A DNA stretch of 6,961 bases from Deltaproteobacteria bacterium (GTDB lineage Bacteria; Desulfobacterota_B; Binatia; UBA9968), in the NCBI GenBank assembly GCA_027297485.1, contig JAPUHZ010000357.1, positions 1-6,961 of the forward strand. Direction: 5' to 3'. Of the stretch, positions 6,493-6,961 are shown piece after piece (position 1 is the first letter of the stretch; every line of letters starts with the position of its first letter). A model generated the notes under the pieces. That model was not told the origin of the DNA. It searched no databases and saw nothing but the letters and a program-made list of their open reading frames with translations. A program made the translations under genes and the position numbers.

Positions 6493-6913
6493 TGCTGTGG
6501 AGTTCAGACTTGCCCTGGGCTGAAATGCAAGCGGAAACTGTGATCACGCTGAAGGACTAACGTGTCGGGGAAGAATCAAATACGAGTGTCAGGCTTGAGT
6601 TGTTGAGTATTCCTTTCTTCATCCCCTCTCGCTGCTTAAGCGCACCTCACTTACACGTCGCCCATCGCCTTGTCTTCAAACATCTTCCACTACAAAAGTC
6701 AAAAACTAAAGGCTGACACGTTTTCCCTTGAGCATTATGAATGCATCGGACCGAAGGCGGCGTAACTGATCTAAAACAAGCATCCATAGACCTAACCCCC
6801 ATGACGGGTTGTTTAGGCATCAGGTGGCGAATGGGGTTAAATGAAGTTTATGGATTCGCTGTTGCGTAGGGCTGACAGCAGGAGAAGGGGTTGGACCACA
6901 CCGTTTGCCTCCT
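6493..6913. other. Intergenic stretch without a full gene
   Basis: No gene longer than a few dozen codons with family features is seen in these 421 bases after the aldolase stop. The stretch contains GTGATCAC palindromic bases around 6540-6547, pyrimidine-rich sequence at about 6600-6700 and an imperfect hairpin at 6782-6855. No clear Rho-independent terminator follows the aldolase gene. Confidence 0.5.
6782..6855. other. Imperfect long hairpin
   Basis: ATCCATAGAC (6782-6791) pairs with GTTTATGGAT (6846-6855) over ten positions including one G-U (on the plus strand). TAACCCC (6793-6799) then pairs with GGGGTTA (6833-6839), leaving a 33-base loop (6800-6832). A competing local pairing exists: CCTAA (6791-6795) with TTAGG (6813-6817), and ACCC with GGGT. 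On the minus strand the stem is followed by CTTGTTTTAG, slightly T-rich, and it lies about 60 bases beyond the stop of the partial gene at the edge. It could be a terminator for that gene, a structured RNA or a remnant repeat. Confidence 0.35.
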
Positions 6914-6961
6914 CTACTTCTCGAACAGTTTCTCAATAGCGACCCCCAACTGCTTGTGGGT
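6914..6961 (-). CDS. C-terminal end of an unidentified minus-strand gene (partial)
   Basis: The minus strand reads 15 codons, THKQLGVAIEKLFEK, then TAG at 6916-6914. The amphipathic helical character (Leu, Val, Ile, Leu, Phe spaced by charged residues) and closing Glu-Lys are plausible for a protein C-terminus, and no stop interrupts it to the edge. The length is too short to assign a family. The frame could also be chance. Confidence 0.4.
   Translation of the reverse strand, partial: THKQLGVAIEKLFEK

Noticed and set aside
6540..6547. GTGATCAC palindrome as a CRP/FNR-type site
   Set aside because: It lacks the spaced half-sites such regulators need and lies downstream of a gene, not before one.

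Overview
The window looks like bacterial chromosome from an uncultured environmental lineage. The mix of an orphan Fe(III)-type solute-binding protein, a luciferase-like oxidoreductase, a GST, a class II aldolase/adducin protein and an AhbD-like radical SAM/SPASM protein recalls Rokubacteria, Methylomirabilota (NC10), Tectomicrobia and deltaproteobacterial genomes. That placement rests on general resemblance of the proteins and intergenic repeats and is low confidence.

Left block (1-1847, minus strand). Reading leftward there are a broken malate dehydrogenase gene (mdh, 1847-1499), a small secreted Met/Gly-rich protein (1479-1213), a radical SAM/SPASM enzyme (1207-104), and the ATG of a further gene at the window edge (3-1). 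Gaps of 19 and 5 bases make the first three a probable transcription unit. The mdh gene keeps its first ~63 and last ~53 codons, but about 190 central codons are missing and the two parts are in different frames.

Middle (1848-2532). This stretch has no convincing gene. It holds an intergenic repeat cluster built on CTTCG...CTCAG modules and a possible promoter for the next gene. At 2533-3630 (plus) lies a periplasmic solute-binding protein of the iron/2-aminoethylphosphonate type, with no permease or ATPase beside it. Its end converges with the next block.

Right block (3702-6492). A GST and a luciferase-like monooxygenase form a minus-strand pair (5566-3702, 17-base gap). A class II aldolase/adducin protein (5767-6492) diverges from them across a shared ~200-base control region that contains a 7-bp inverted repeat. 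The three genes could form a small catabolic or detoxifying module, but no substrate can be named from sequence.

Right edge (6493-6961). There is no full gene here. An imperfect long hairpin lies at 6782-6855, and the last 15 codons of an unidentified minus-strand gene enter at the edge.

The most useful observations are the internal deletion in mdh, the secreted Met-rich protein paired with a radical SAM enzyme, and start-site corrections for the Met-rich protein and possibly the GST, where a rare CTG start fits best.
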